The translations under genes and the position numbers were made by a program. A stretch of DNA of 64,000 bases from Arthrobacter ramosus (GTDB taxonomy: Bacteria; Actinomycetota; Actinomycetes; Actinomycetales; Micrococcaceae): positions 3,720,001 to 3,784,000 of the forward strand of contig NZ_BAAAWN010000001.1 in assembly GCF_039535095.1 (NCBI RefSeq), given 5' to 3'. The notes under the pieces were generated by a model that was given only the letters and a program-made list of their open reading frames with translations, searched no databases and had not been told where the DNA came from. Positions within the stretch are counted from its first letter, which is position 1. Every line of letters starts with the position of its first letter. Of the stretch, positions 25,701 through 34,867 are shown piece after piece.

Positions 25701-25810
25701 GTAAGGTCTACGGCGTCACACGTGAACGGATCCGCCAGATCGAGTCCAAGGCGATGTCCAAGCTGAGTCACCCCGCGCGGTCCCACGTCCTTCGGGACTA
25801 CATCGACTGA
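22781..25810 (+). CDS. Fusion of degenerate SF2 helicase and RpoD/SigA-type sigma factor
   Basis: A 1,009-aa fusion. Residues about 130-570 follow an XPB-like SF2 helicase: [19 protein letters not shown] (motif I), [20 protein letters not shown] (Ia), GLIIADECD (II), [11 protein letters not shown] (III), [13 protein letters not shown], then [20 protein letters not shown] (V) and [14 protein letters not shown] (VI). Motifs I, III, V and VI lack usual key residues. An acidic/basic linker (about 570-705) leads to a full sigma-70 of the primary class: region 1.2 ([16 protein letters not shown]), region 2 ([34 protein letters not shown]), region 3, and region 4 ([18 protein letters not shown]). 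ATG 22781 is chosen because GAGGA lies 5 bases upstream; a TTG at 22769 is possible. It converges on the restriction-like genes. Confidence 0.9.
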   Translation: MGQNFISRAISRLKLGRRVDADEQASPVDLATSSPTVANTDTLIADASNHPSAPLMRASDQIARQERNHAEIAAVAEIAHRLSNEAPTSTIEQHFQVEPTQYFVIPKGPGPTVPEPLRPTTVSNRDGSGPVAALWNGTAQALESAASYAWQQEALDAWHQHGRRGIVEIVSGADKVGLGIMATAEAVRQGLKVLVLIPSSHLQTRWLEDLNVHLPNVRTGGLESLDSLDVLVATAHSSIVRKFVTGQQVGLIIADECDTYAESAWATAVQAGERNWRLGLTAVFERSEAPYQQQLERFCGGVVYSLLYDRALKDGVIAPFDVALVGVDLAVSETQRYNKLSDDMLEVARYLERYADVPGEPSSAFMARVASLAAETESRPVTVLARKYMNSISSRLALLTQINTKHEALTFLNCMITESSEAPAFTQAQESALAEQSALRGVQDQADASFGEQGEGRLLQNSSSLRTGATQVFPVLGRVEEGTDVLGVDLSILLSAGRSHKQVVQRLGLLTRKKVDGRHRRLAVLYAKGTIEDPSLAVDESLGRLLQHARRVAYFDFGTDIDRLEEFLDHPSAPSRAIHSLPKRNRSGGGDKPAETSDKGPSIVGAEKAVEDASTASLAANPEPMKRRPKPGASAAAEAADKPRPSDDIDVELDRDLDDLAPDPSWLREEESASKTGAASTGSGFVYSGAEEYEAPAKLALSAGATADPVKDYLKQIGKVALLNAEQEVDLALRIEAGLFAEEKINADDGSMDPKLKRELEFIIHDGKRAKNHLLEANLRLVVSLAKRYTGRGMLFLDLIQEGNLGLIRAVEKFDYTKGFKFSTYATWWIRQAITRAMADQARTIRIPVHMVEVINKLAHVQRQMLQDLGREPTPEELALELDMTPEKVVEVQKYGREPISLDLEVPDGNGHLQPLGHLIEDSDAVSNIDAVSFTLLKEILHSMLDTLSAREAGVVALRFGLTNGQPQTLEEIGKVYGVTRERIRQIESKAMSKLSHPARSHVLRDYID

Positions 25811-25829
25811 TCTGGAGTTCGCAGGCCAA

Positions 25830-26255
25830 TCACCGTTCGACGGCCTTGCATTCCAGGAATTCTGCAACATCGACCACCAGATTTGCGTTTTCAGCCACTT
25901 CACACTCCCAAACATCGAGGTAAGTCCACCCCATTTCAGTCAGCCGTAACCTCTGGGCGGTGTCTCGAGCCTGATTTCGCCGCCGTTTATCCGCCCAGAA
26001 GTCGGTGTTCGATTTGGGCAAGCGCCTACCCACGGGACAGTCGTGCCCATGCCAGAAGCATCCGTTTACGAAGATGACTTTTCTCCGACCGGCGAACACT
26101 AGGTCGGGCCGCCCGGGGAGAGCTGGGTCATGTAGACGATAACGAAATCCGGCCGCATGCAGAACACGCCGAAGCTGCAACTCCGGTTTGGTGTTCTTCG
26201 AGCGAATCTTGGCCATGTGCGCGCTGCGCTGCGCTGCGGTCATGAAGTCCGCCAT
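25830..26255 (-). CDS. vsr: Very short patch repair endonuclease Vsr
   Basis: A 141-aa nuclease that nicks next to T:G mismatches left by deamination of 5-methylcytosine. The family sequence is clear: RSAHMAKIRSKNTKPELQLR, PGRPDLVFAGRRKVIFVNGC with the catalytic Asp, FWHGHDC with the zinc-binding His/Cys, and the FWADKRRRNQARD helix. Full length. It is the last gene of the leftward set, 95 bases after the methyltransferase, a standard partner pairing, and ends 19 bases from the stop of the converging helicase-sigma gene. Confidence 0.93.
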   Translation of the reverse strand: MADFMTAAQRSAHMAKIRSKNTKPELQLRRVLHAAGFRYRLHDPALPGRPDLVFAGRRKVIFVNGCFWHGHDCPVGRRLPKSNTDFWADKRRRNQARDTAQRLRLTEMGWTYLDVWECEVAENANLVVDVAEFLECKAVER

Positions 26256-26350
26256 GGAACAATTTTACCGGCCCGACTCCTCAAAAGGACACGAGAGCCG
26301 CAGTCTCACCCCGAATTCGATGCCGAACGCCGACCCGAATTTCCGACCAT

Positions 26351-27721
26351 CTAGTCAGTCAGGAGAGCCTTCATCTTTCTTCCCACCGCGAGCGCCAGCC
26401 AGGGCGAGACAGCATTCCCAACCTGCGAGTACTGCGGAACCTCAAAGCGGCGCCGTTCGGAGCCCGTGGTTTCTTTGCCTAGGAATTCGAAGTGGTCCGG
26501 AAATCCCTGGAAGCGGGCCATTTCTCGAACGGTGAAAATCCGCGGTTCGATGGGATGGACATAATCGTCAGGGAGCGTTACTACTGTTCTGGCAGGTTCC
26601 CTCCAGCCGAGCACCTTTTGGGAGTGTTTCTTAGTAGCAAGCACGTAGGCGAGTTCGACGAGATCGTCCAGGGAGTCGGCAAGGCGAACACCGTCCGGCG
26701 ATTTCGCCGGCAGAGGTGCGTGGAGTAGCCGGTGCTTCAACAGAAGCTTCGCATCATCCTCTGGAAGCCTTGCGGCGTGGCTGAAGAGTCGCTGGTCTAG
26801 GCCGTTCTGCGAAAGGTACTGATAGAAGCGGAACCGCTGTGTCGTGCGCTCGCCATGCCTGCGACGGACATGGTTTGGGACCTCAGCAGAAACCGGGTTA
26901 CGTCCCGGCCAAAAATCTTTCGATAACGATTGCACATAGGCCGCAGAGTAGTCGTCGGTGATTGCGGTTCCTCGCGCCATAAGGTCACCTACAGCATTGC
27001 CCACGGACTCCATCCCGGATTTCAATTTGGTGGGGCGTGGCGCCAATGATGGAATGTCGCCGCCAATTTGGTCGACGAAATCGGAACGCCAGGTTTCATG
27101 TGTCGCAGTTACGCCGCGATCGGCCGCTACGTCCGCCCTAAGGGCGATGATCATCAGCCGCGGACGGTGCTGCGGGGCGCCGTAGTGAACGGCGTTAACG
27201 TGAACACCTTGAACGACATATCCATTGCCAGCCTCGGCCAGGGCTTGTTGCAGCTGACGGAAGGAGGATTCCTCCCCTTGCGAAAAGCTTCGATCCATCC
27301 CGACTACGTTTTCAATCACTACCGCCCGGGGGCTAGTGACTCCGACAAATTTCAGATATTGCCATGGAAGCTCGTTCCGGACATCCGCGGGATTGCGCCG
27401 TCCAGCCAAGGAGAATCCTTGACACGGCGGTCCACCAACCACGAGGTCGAGCGCATTCGAGCGGAGCCTCTCGATTGCCGCAGTGTTCTCGAGCAGGAAG
27501 CTTAGTTCGCGCACAAGAAGGCGCGACGAGATCTGATTATCTTCCTGTGACGCGACGTACCTCGCCCATTGCTCGGCATCGGAGGCATCATCAATGAAGT
27601 TGTGGTAGAACGTCCGGGCCGCCATATCAGACTTCTCGACAGCTAGCACCAGCTCGCCGCCGGCTCGATCGATGCCCAGGGAGAGGCCCCCGCAGCCGGA
27701 AAACAGGTCAACGTATTTCAT
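26351..27721 (-). CDS. dcm: DNA (cytosine-5) methyltransferase
   Basis: A 456-aa C5 methyltransferase. Motif I DLFSGCGGLSLG at residues 4-15, catalytic loop VVGGPPCQGFSLAG with Cys about residue 100, motif VI VIENV, motif VIII QHRPRLMIIAL, and C-terminal motifs QVGNAVSPWLALAVG. The region of about 180 residues between motifs VIII and IX/X holds the target-recognition domain. ATG 27721 is preceded by AGGA at good spacing; a GTG at 27742 is in frame. Specificity cannot be read from sequence. Partner of the Vsr gene and probably the modification arm of the island. Confidence 0.93.
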   Translation of the reverse strand: MKYVDLFSGCGGLSLGIDRAGGELVLAVEKSDMAARTFYHNFIDDASDAEQWARYVASQEDNQISSRLLVRELSFLLENTAAIERLRSNALDLVVGGPPCQGFSLAGRRNPADVRNELPWQYLKFVGVTSPRAVVIENVVGMDRSFSQGEESSFRQLQQALAEAGNGYVVQGVHVNAVHYGAPQHRPRLMIIALRADVAADRGVTATHETWRSDFVDQIGGDIPSLAPRPTKLKSGMESVGNAVGDLMARGTAITDDYSAAYVQSLSKDFWPGRNPVSAEVPNHVRRRHGERTTQRFRFYQYLSQNGLDQRLFSHAARLPEDDAKLLLKHRLLHAPLPAKSPDGVRLADSLDDLVELAYVLATKKHSQKVLGWREPARTVVTLPDDYVHPIEPRIFTVREMARFQGFPDHFEFLGKETTGSERRRFEVPQYSQVGNAVSPWLALAVGRKMKALLTD

Positions 27722-27842
27722 AAGGTTCCTATTCTCCCCCACCTAACACCATGCCTTCGACATCCTGCCCGCGCATCGGAGCGCGTCGCGAAGCGAGATT
27801 TGATGCCTAGCGCAGCACTCCGGGAGCATGGGGTCTGTCCAA
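27722..27842. other. Gap between the large ATPase gene and the methyltransferase
   Basis: About 120 bases, the largest gap within the leftward gene set apart from its upstream end. It could hold a promoter that lets the methyltransferase be expressed independently. Confidence 0.3.
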
Positions 27843-30800
27843 TTAGTCACTAATCTGGGGCGCCTGCTCAATCAACTTGAAGAATGGCACCTCCTCGATG
27901 AACTTTCCCGAAAAGTTCAACGAGCTGTACAAGGCATGATGCACCTTCTGGCTCGAAATCTTGCCAGCGATATCTGCCGTGACATGGGGCAACCCCAGTT
28001 GCTGAAGTTCCTTCAACGTCACCGAAGGAACCTTGTGGAGGAACCAGGTCAACAAGGGCTGCCCATAGTTTCGGCCGTCCTTTTTGAAATGGTCGAGGTA
28101 TTGCGAAGCAAGAATAACGCCGAAGCCGAATTCCCTGCCTTGCAACATCAGGTTCATAAGCACGGGGAAGTTGTACTTCATGATGTTCACCGCCTCATCC
28201 ACAAGTAAGAAGGAGTTTAGTCTCCTCAGCTGCGGGGAGCTCCCGACGAATGGCCACTTTGTGGAGTTGAGCATGTAGTCGTAATACAAGTTGAGAAACA
28301 AAACTACGAGAGCGTTCTTCCCGTTGTCGTCCGTGCCGAAGTCGTTCAGAGCAACAATGACAACTTTGTCTTCCATCATTTCTTCGAATGAAATCATCTC
28401 CTCAGGATCGTCGCTGAAAATTTCGCCGAGAATGAACGGCTTAAGGATAGATGTCACTGCGTCCGGTTTTTGACCGTCGCTATACGATGTCAGGACCTCG
28501 GCCAACGTTGGCGGAGCGCCCTGCTTCTCCTTGTAGAGGTTGACGATGCAGGTGACAAGCCGATCCGTCTGAACTGGACCGATATTGCCATAAATCTTGT
28601 CCAGTACATCGGCGAACTGCTGGGCGCGCTGGTAGGCCGCGAGAGGAGAATATCCCTGGCGGAGGGAGAAGATATTTATCGGGATGCGGTACGGTTTCAG
28701 GACTTTACCGTCTACGGCCTCCAAGAAATCTGAGGATTGGAAGTCCCGCTTGTAGTCGAAAATGAGCATCGACAGCGGTGTCTCCTGATTAGTTCTGCTT
28801 CCCTCCCTGAGTTGATAGACAAGGGCTTTCAGGAGTTGGGTCTTCCCGGTCCCAAGGTCACCGACGACGCCGATGTTCATCTGGTTAAGTTCGGTGTTGC
28901 TTGGCCAGTATTCTGCCGTGGCGGCTCCGAGCGTCCCGAGGACTCGACCTACGTTGAATCGAACACCGGCACCACGAATACCGCCGGCGAAAGAAGCGTC
29001 GCCAGCCAACTCGTCGTGGACCCCTTTTCGGGGGTCGCTCGGCAGGCTAGAAAGCACGGGATCCTCTATGGTCGGCCCTTCCGCCGGGAACGCCTCCGTT
29101 TCTAACGCACACTCCTCATTGTCAGGTTGGGGCTCATGCCTCCCTTCGACGACGTCGGGCTCCTGTGACCGCAACGGCTCCGGCTTCGGTTTCGGTTTCG
29201 GTTTCGGTTCATCATCGTCGTGCGGGTCTTCGTCAGAACGGATCGCGGCGGGAAGCTCGATTGGGTTGCGCAGCGCCCACTGAACGAGATTATTCCATTC
29301 CTTGACCAACTTGCTTTCCGGATCCGCGACTGCCTCGAAGGCGTGGCCTGCATTGGCTGCGAGAAGGCCAAAGCCTGAGCCGGGCGATGCGGCATCGACC
29401 TCCAATGAATGCACCGCTCGAAAGTTTTCGCCCTCCGAGGTAAATGCATCATGCTTGAAATAGCACACCAACGGCTGACCAGTTCGGACTTCGAGGTTTC
29501 CGTTGACCAGGTCTTCAAGGTGCCTCGCCAAAACTTCCGGCTCAGCGCTACCGCCCGGCCGCAAACGAATTGCGGCTTCAAGGAGCGCCGCAAGCCCGTT
29601 GGCCCACAAGGCTTTATCCGCCCACGAACCGCTAGCTGCAATGTGACGCGAGCTTTCCGCTACGCTAATCAACAATTCTTCCGTTGCAAGCACCTGCTCC
29701 AGCGGCTCATTCATGGCCGCATCACTCGGCCCGGGCAGGTTGCCGTTAGTGTCCTCCGACCCGAGCCCGTAGAACTTAATTTCCACTGGCGAAAGAGTGA
29801 CTCCTTCGTCATTCATCCGGACGATCAAAAGGTCAGCACGGCGCATCTGTGCGGCATGGTTCGTACCGCGAGCGAGAGCTCTCAGAAAGTTATCGCAAGC
29901 ATCGATGGGCAATACGTAGGTATTGTCGGACTCCTCACTGAGGCGGTTCATTAGAGCGAAGGCCAAGTAAAAGCCAAGAGCGCCTGACGCGTGCGTTCCA
30001 CCCATTGACAACAGCGAGGACAGACCCACGCCGCGGGCCCCTAGCTGGCCAAGTAAGTCGTCCAGCGCCTCGTCGGTCACAATTCCGCCTTGAGCCTTTG
30101 CGAGCAGCTTCTTAATCTGTGCGCGAAAGCTCCCGGGAACCCTCGCCACCGAGACGAAAGGGCGGCGTTCCAAGAGAGGAACATCGGCCGACGCGTCAAG
30201 GAATGGCGGTCGCCACTCCCACAACATCTGGCTACCGCCGCTCGAGTGCTGAACGATCTCTGCCATCGCACTGGGATTCATCAATGCTTCGCCCGAGACT
30301 GTCCAGTCCGCAGAATCGTTAACCAAATTTGCCTTAAACAGCTTTGAGATGATCTGGGGGCTGCTTGCAGCGCCTTCGACAAGTCTAAGTGCCCTCGAAA
30401 GTGGCTCCCAACCTGTTTCAGGGCGAAAGGTAGGATGCGAAGTTGATGACGACTTTGATCCGCCGTTGCCAGCCACAGACTCGAATCGACGCAGCGGCGC
30501 ATCACCCAATACTCCCAGATTTCGGCCTTGGCCTGACTGAACTTCAAGGTGAACGCCGGCGTCTTGGAGGATGCGGATGTTGCACCTCTTCATATTCGCG
30601 CTGTCGGGAGCATATCTCGACCAAGTCAGCGGAACCCCCTTAGCGGAGCGCACCAAACGCGCCATCTTTTCCCGGGGCGGCTCGCCCGATCGGCGATTCG
30701 AGTCCCAGATCCTGGCCCCACCGATCAATGGAACGTCGGGCCTCCTAGTCCAAGCCTCGATCTCCTTCAATACAGCCTCGTCGACCTCGTGAAGACGAGT

Positions 30801-33431
30801 TGACTCTGAAGACGCAGACAAGTCAACCGTCAGCGTTGAAACATGGGGATTCATCTGACGATAACTGCGCAGTGCGGCTGCAACAGCCGTCGCGTTCAGC
30901 CCGCTTGCTGCGCTTCCAGGCGCAGGCCGATCGCCAATTCTGTCAGGCGCTTTCAGAGGCTCCGATCCCTCGATCGACGCACGTACCAGCATTGACCATC
31001 CGAGGAACAACTGATCGTCCCCAGTTTCCATTGGAACCGCGAGCATCCGGCCACTCGACATTTCTTTCGGGCCGAGAAGGGGGAAATTCCACCCCTCGAC
31101 TGTTCCCGCTAGGTGTCCCGCCCAATCGGATTCCCACAGGACCGATTCAACACCCGCCAGCCATGACAGTCGCACAGGATGCAGGGGACTGAGGAGGACT
31201 GCTGAGCATTTCGCAGCAGGTTCCGTCTCCCACACGCTAATACTGAAAGGGTAAGCGGCCCAGAAAACTCCAGCTGGATCGCCGATCCAACGGGCCTTTT
31301 CAACGAGGTCTGCATAAGCCGTCAGGTACCGTTCTAATTCGCCACCTCGGTTTTCCCAAAGGTGGCGCCAGGAAGTTTTCGAGGGCCATTCGACGTACTT
31401 CGCACCGTCGGCATCCAGAGTTTGCATAGCGCGTAGGAGGTCCAACTCTTTAAACGCAGCTCGGAATTCTTCTGCTTCAGCCGAATATAATATGTGATCA
31501 GGTACCTGGAAGTCGCTGATGCTGGTCCAGGTTGCGGCCATATCGGCGTTCATCAGGAGGCCGGCACGGGCCTCCAGATCTTCAAGCGGGAACGTCCTAT
31601 CTGAGGGCATGACCACGTGCCCCATGCACGCGTTCCACTCGCTGCCGAGCAAATCTTCGGTAAGCAACGATTCGTACAGCCCTCGAATTGACTGTAGGAC
31701 TGCCAAGTCCGGCCGATCCTTGGTTACCCTGTCCCTACTCACCGCTGCAACGATAGGCGATTGAGGGGCCTCTCGACTTTCCGCGGCCCGTATCTCGAAC
31801 GTCTTGTCGCCGACAACAATATTCGCCAAGCTCACGGGGCTCGCATCGACCGCGAAGACGCGAGGTCGCCCGTTCAGCGGCTGCATCTCTGTTCCTTCGT
31901 AGAGGGGCACAGCCCCGTCACCGGGTGTACAGACGATATACCGATACTGGGAGGCACTTCCGTCGAGCGTGGCCCCAAAAGTCCCTCCGTCGGGATCGGA
32001 GCCTACGTATTTGGGCTTCCCCGCCGCGCCTTTTACCTTCAGGGGCAGGTAAAGCAATCCCGCAGTGTCGAACGGCGCAAGAAACACGTCAAATGACAGG
32101 GCGGTGTTCACTCGGCCGGTAAGAACGTCCCCGGCTGGCACTTTGAGCTCGAAATGCATAGGTCGCGACGGAGCTTTGCCGTCCTCTCGGCGAATGTGAC
32201 CGACGGCCCAGAGAGCACCGGAGTCGTCCAGCTGCAGGCGGCCGGACCAGTATGTCTTTGTTGACTTGGTCGTGAAAGTGAGGCCCGTGGATTCAAGGTC
32301 CCCTGCCGAAGGTCCGCCCGTTATTGGAATCCTGACACGGACTTCTTCGGACAAAATCCCAGCTGACTGTTCGTCGGCTTCAGTGCTCGCGACAGCGACT
32401 GAGCTGGAATCACTCCGCCCCACCGCGGTGAGAGGCCTACCCATTGCATCCGTGATCTGGAATTTAGCCTTTGTTAGGTCCTCGCCCAGAGGCTCGACGA
32501 AATCACGATCCGACAGGGAACTGAGCGCCTCGGTAACATCAGACCCCGCTGGTGAATAATTTGCAAGGGCGACTGCCTGATTGTCGTCGGCGGCCATTTG
32601 ACTGTCGATCCCCGACCAATCAACGTCTTCCAATGCATGGTGGCCTGACTCGCTGCCGGCAAGCTGGCCCAAGGCTCTCGCAGTTGCGTTGATGGTGGTC
32701 TCGTCGGCCCAGTACGAGTGCAGGGCGTCCACAAACTCTTTAGGGGAGTACTTGGTTGGACCGGCTCCAAGCGGATGGGGCAGCCGGAATGCGGCATAGG
32801 TATACCGCTCGAAGACATCGTCAATAGACAATTCCGGCGCCACCAATTTCGTGGCGCGAATCTTCTCGACGAGTCGGGTAAGGCCGACGCCTACGTGCCT
32901 AAACCAGTATGTGTTCCAGCTTTCCGTTCCCTGACGTAGTTCCTTATGCACGGCGGCCAAAAGGGAAAGGCACTCTGCGAGTCTGGTGCTCGCAGCATTC
33001 GGATCCCAACCGATCGTGGCGTCGATTTCGGTGACGTCGGCTACCTCGGCGACAGCAGCTTCCGCGACAGTTTGTAGCGAAACCTCTTGAGCAGCGCCCT
33101 CAGGAAAATTCTGACCGAGAACTTCGCGGAAGGCCTGAACGAAAGAGGCTAGATCGGGATGCTTTCCGACGACCACAGCGAGTCGGTCGTCCTGACGATA
33201 TTTGATGGCGTTTTGCGCGGAGACCCTTATGCAGAGGTGATCTTCGTCGCTCTCCCATCCGGCTGACACAAGAATCGCGTAGGGAGGAGCCGCCGGCCGA
33301 AGCTGATTCGCTCGCCGGACAATGGCCGCCGCGGTCGCATCATCTATACCTTCAGGCAGGTACGCCGCAGTCAGCGTGTCCAGGGACGACAGGCAACGCC
33401 CCAGTACTGAACCAAACAATTCCAACTCCAC
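27843..33431 (-). CDS. Giant nuclease-ATPase, DptH-like (PD-(D/E)XK plus HerA/FtsK)
   Basis: A 1,862-aa protein, GTG start with AGGAGA upstream. The first 1,100 residues are an unrecognised, mostly helical/beta region including LLSPLHPVRLSWLAGVE. Near residues 1200-1217 ADLLIVRM followed 13 residues later by PVEIKFYG is a PD-(D/E)XK nuclease signature (Asp...Glu-X-Lys). A charged hinge (DEPKPKPKPKPEP, about 1410) leads to a HerA/FtsK-type ATPase: Walker A GDLGTGKTQLL near 1525, Walker B SFLLVDEAVNIM near 1745, then GREFGFGVILASQYLDHF. Size, order and partners resemble DptH of phosphorothioate restriction; this is inference. Starts 8 bases after the 475-aa gene. Confidence 0.75.
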   Translation of the reverse strand: MELELFGSVLGRCLSSLDTLTAAYLPEGIDDATAAAIVRRANQLRPAAPPYAILVSAGWESDEDHLCIRVSAQNAIKYRQDDRLAVVVGKHPDLASFVQAFREVLGQNFPEGAAQEVSLQTVAEAAVAEVADVTEIDATIGWDPNAASTRLAECLSLLAAVHKELRQGTESWNTYWFRHVGVGLTRLVEKIRATKLVAPELSIDDVFERYTYAAFRLPHPLGAGPTKYSPKEFVDALHSYWADETTINATARALGQLAGSESGHHALEDVDWSGIDSQMAADDNQAVALANYSPAGSDVTEALSSLSDRDFVEPLGEDLTKAKFQITDAMGRPLTAVGRSDSSSVAVASTEADEQSAGILSEEVRVRIPITGGPSAGDLESTGLTFTTKSTKTYWSGRLQLDDSGALWAVGHIRREDGKAPSRPMHFELKVPAGDVLTGRVNTALSFDVFLAPFDTAGLLYLPLKVKGAAGKPKYVGSDPDGGTFGATLDGSASQYRYIVCTPGDGAVPLYEGTEMQPLNGRPRVFAVDASPVSLANIVVGDKTFEIRAAESREAPQSPIVAAVSRDRVTKDRPDLAVLQSIRGLYESLLTEDLLGSEWNACMGHVVMPSDRTFPLEDLEARAGLLMNADMAATWTSISDFQVPDHILYSAEAEEFRAAFKELDLLRAMQTLDADGAKYVEWPSKTSWRHLWENRGGELERYLTAYADLVEKARWIGDPAGVFWAAYPFSISVWETEPAAKCSAVLLSPLHPVRLSWLAGVESVLWESDWAGHLAGTVEGWNFPLLGPKEMSSGRMLAVPMETGDDQLFLGWSMLVRASIEGSEPLKAPDRIGDRPAPGSAASGLNATAVAAALRSYRQMNPHVSTLTVDLSASSESTRLHEVDEAVLKEIEAWTRRPDVPLIGGARIWDSNRRSGEPPREKMARLVRSAKGVPLTWSRYAPDSANMKRCNIRILQDAGVHLEVQSGQGRNLGVLGDAPLRRFESVAGNGGSKSSSTSHPTFRPETGWEPLSRALRLVEGAASSPQIISKLFKANLVNDSADWTVSGEALMNPSAMAEIVQHSSGGSQMLWEWRPPFLDASADVPLLERRPFVSVARVPGSFRAQIKKLLAKAQGGIVTDEALDDLLGQLGARGVGLSSLLSMGGTHASGALGFYLAFALMNRLSEESDNTYVLPIDACDNFLRALARGTNHAAQMRRADLLIVRMNDEGVTLSPVEIKFYGLGSEDTNGNLPGPSDAAMNEPLEQVLATEELLISVAESSRHIAASGSWADKALWANGLAALLEAAIRLRPGGSAEPEVLARHLEDLVNGNLEVRTGQPLVCYFKHDAFTSEGENFRAVHSLEVDAASPGSGFGLLAANAGHAFEAVADPESKLVKEWNNLVQWALRNPIELPAAIRSDEDPHDDDEPKPKPKPKPEPLRSQEPDVVEGRHEPQPDNEECALETEAFPAEGPTIEDPVLSSLPSDPRKGVHDELAGDASFAGGIRGAGVRFNVGRVLGTLGAATAEYWPSNTELNQMNIGVVGDLGTGKTQLLKALVYQLREGSRTNQETPLSMLIFDYKRDFQSSDFLEAVDGKVLKPYRIPINIFSLRQGYSPLAAYQRAQQFADVLDKIYGNIGPVQTDRLVTCIVNLYKEKQGAPPTLAEVLTSYSDGQKPDAVTSILKPFILGEIFSDDPEEMISFEEMMEDKVVIVALNDFGTDDNGKNALVVLFLNLYYDYMLNSTKWPFVGSSPQLRRLNSFLLVDEAVNIMKYNFPVLMNLMLQGREFGFGVILASQYLDHFKKDGRNYGQPLLTWFLHKVPSVTLKELQQLGLPHVTADIAGKISSQKVHHALYSSLNFSGKFIEEVPFFKLIEQAPQISD

Positions 33432-33439
33432 AATGTCTC

Positions 33440-34867
33440 CTAGAAAGCGCTTTCGATGATGACGCCGCGATCGGCATCGGCACTGCCCCGCGCCAGTCCT
33501 GCCTTTTCGAGTAGCTGAATCAGGTCGCCAGCCTCTGGCCGCAAGCCGAGCTCCTCGAGACTCAGCATTAGGGTGGCCACATCTGAGGTCTTTCCGGGTC
33601 CGTCACATGCAAGGCTTGCCACAACCGCCATCCACTCTGTCCCGGGTTCGACTGTGAGAAAGCGCCCGTTGGACCGGAGAAGTCCGTAGTAGTCGGCGAA
33701 TGGGCCACTAGCGTCACGCGTTAGCAATGCGTATTTAACTGCTTCCCATGTATTTGCGGCCGACCGTTCGCCGCTGCCCAAGGCCAAGGTGAGGGATCCC
33801 CTAAGCTCCCCATCTTCTGACATTGCACCTAGAACAGCAGCAAGGTCCTTGTGAGCTGCCTGGTGTGACTCCAGCCAATCTTCCAAAATCTTCCGGAGCT
33901 TTGAGCCACGATGCACCCGCCAGGACAGCAGAGGGGCAACATCCCTCACCGCGACAGAAGAGCGACTCGACTTCCAAGGAAGGATTTCCGGCACCTGTTC
34001 CCTGATCTCACTCCAGCTGCCCGGTTTGCCGCTCAGTATCCGACGAGCCACGGTCTCGTACCAGGCAGCTTCCCAAAGGAAGCCTTGTCCGAGAGCGAGG
34101 CGAAGTACGGTGGTTGCCCAGTCAACCCAAACCCTCGCAGGCAGGGCTTTAACCCAGTCATCGCCAGTCAACTTTTGCCAGGCCTTGGCAAACCAAGCGA
34201 ACGGCGTGCCCAGATACAACCCACCCTGTTCATATTGCGGCGCGCGCGCGCTGACCAAGTCATTGTCTTGGAGATGTTCGGGATATCCCGCGTCAAGGAG
34301 CACCGCCTTTGTTGCATTATTAATTGCAGACAAAAGCGGATCTATCTCACAACGTTTGTTAGCAGCATTGAGCCAGAGCCGTGCAGCTGTAGTTGGTTCA
34401 TCGCCCTCTTTGAGGCCCAACCGGAACAGGGCTTCAAGGATTCCCCCCAGGTCCGGGGGGTTTTTCGTCCGTTGAAAACCGCGCATATCCTGTAGCAATG
34501 CAAACGCGGGCGTAACAGGGCTGGCAGCTTGGCTCTTGCTTTTCTCAGCCTGCACCCCCGCGACGCTGTTTAGCACTGCTGAGGCAAGGTCGACCTCGTA
34601 TTTTGCGTTCGTAGCAAGTCCCTGCACAACCAGCTGGTTTCCGTAAGCCACGAGCTTCGGACCCTCCGGCGCCGTTGACCTCACTTTCAGCGTCGCCGTG
34701 CCGGAGGTCTCGGACTTGAACATGTACCCTACTGGAATACCGTTTTCGGATACTTCTTTTGCACGATGGTCGTGAACCTTCCATGCCAGCGAAGAGATGA
34801 AAGCTTCCGGCACCGACACGTATTGGGGCCGATTCAAAGGAAGAATGATGTGGGTCGCAGCGACCAT
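33440..34867 (-). CDS. Middle gene of the three-gene module, function unknown
   Basis: A 475-aa soluble protein with no recognised motif. The N-terminal 90 residues are beta-rich (LPLNRPQYVSVPEAFISSLA, TATLKVRSTAPEGPKLV); the rest is helical, rich in Trp and Leu. It has no P-loop, nuclease or membrane signature. By place and size it corresponds to the DptG position of DptFGH-type modules, a positional analogy only. Its ATG shares a base with the stop of the upstream ATPase gene (TAATG) and GGAGG lies 6-7 bases upstream, so translation is coupled. Confidence 0.7.
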   Translation of the reverse strand: MVAATHIILPLNRPQYVSVPEAFISSLAWKVHDHRAKEVSENGIPVGYMFKSETSGTATLKVRSTAPEGPKLVAYGNQLVVQGLATNAKYEVDLASAVLNSVAGVQAEKSKSQAASPVTPAFALLQDMRGFQRTKNPPDLGGILEALFRLGLKEGDEPTTAARLWLNAANKRCEIDPLLSAINNATKAVLLDAGYPEHLQDNDLVSARAPQYEQGGLYLGTPFAWFAKAWQKLTGDDWVKALPARVWVDWATTVLRLALGQGFLWEAAWYETVARRILSGKPGSWSEIREQVPEILPWKSSRSSVAVRDVAPLLSWRVHRGSKLRKILEDWLESHQAAHKDLAAVLGAMSEDGELRGSLTLALGSGERSAANTWEAVKYALLTRDASGPFADYYGLLRSNGRFLTVEPGTEWMAVVASLACDGPGKTSDVATLMLSLEELGLRPEAGDLIQLLEKAGLARGSADADRGVIIESAF

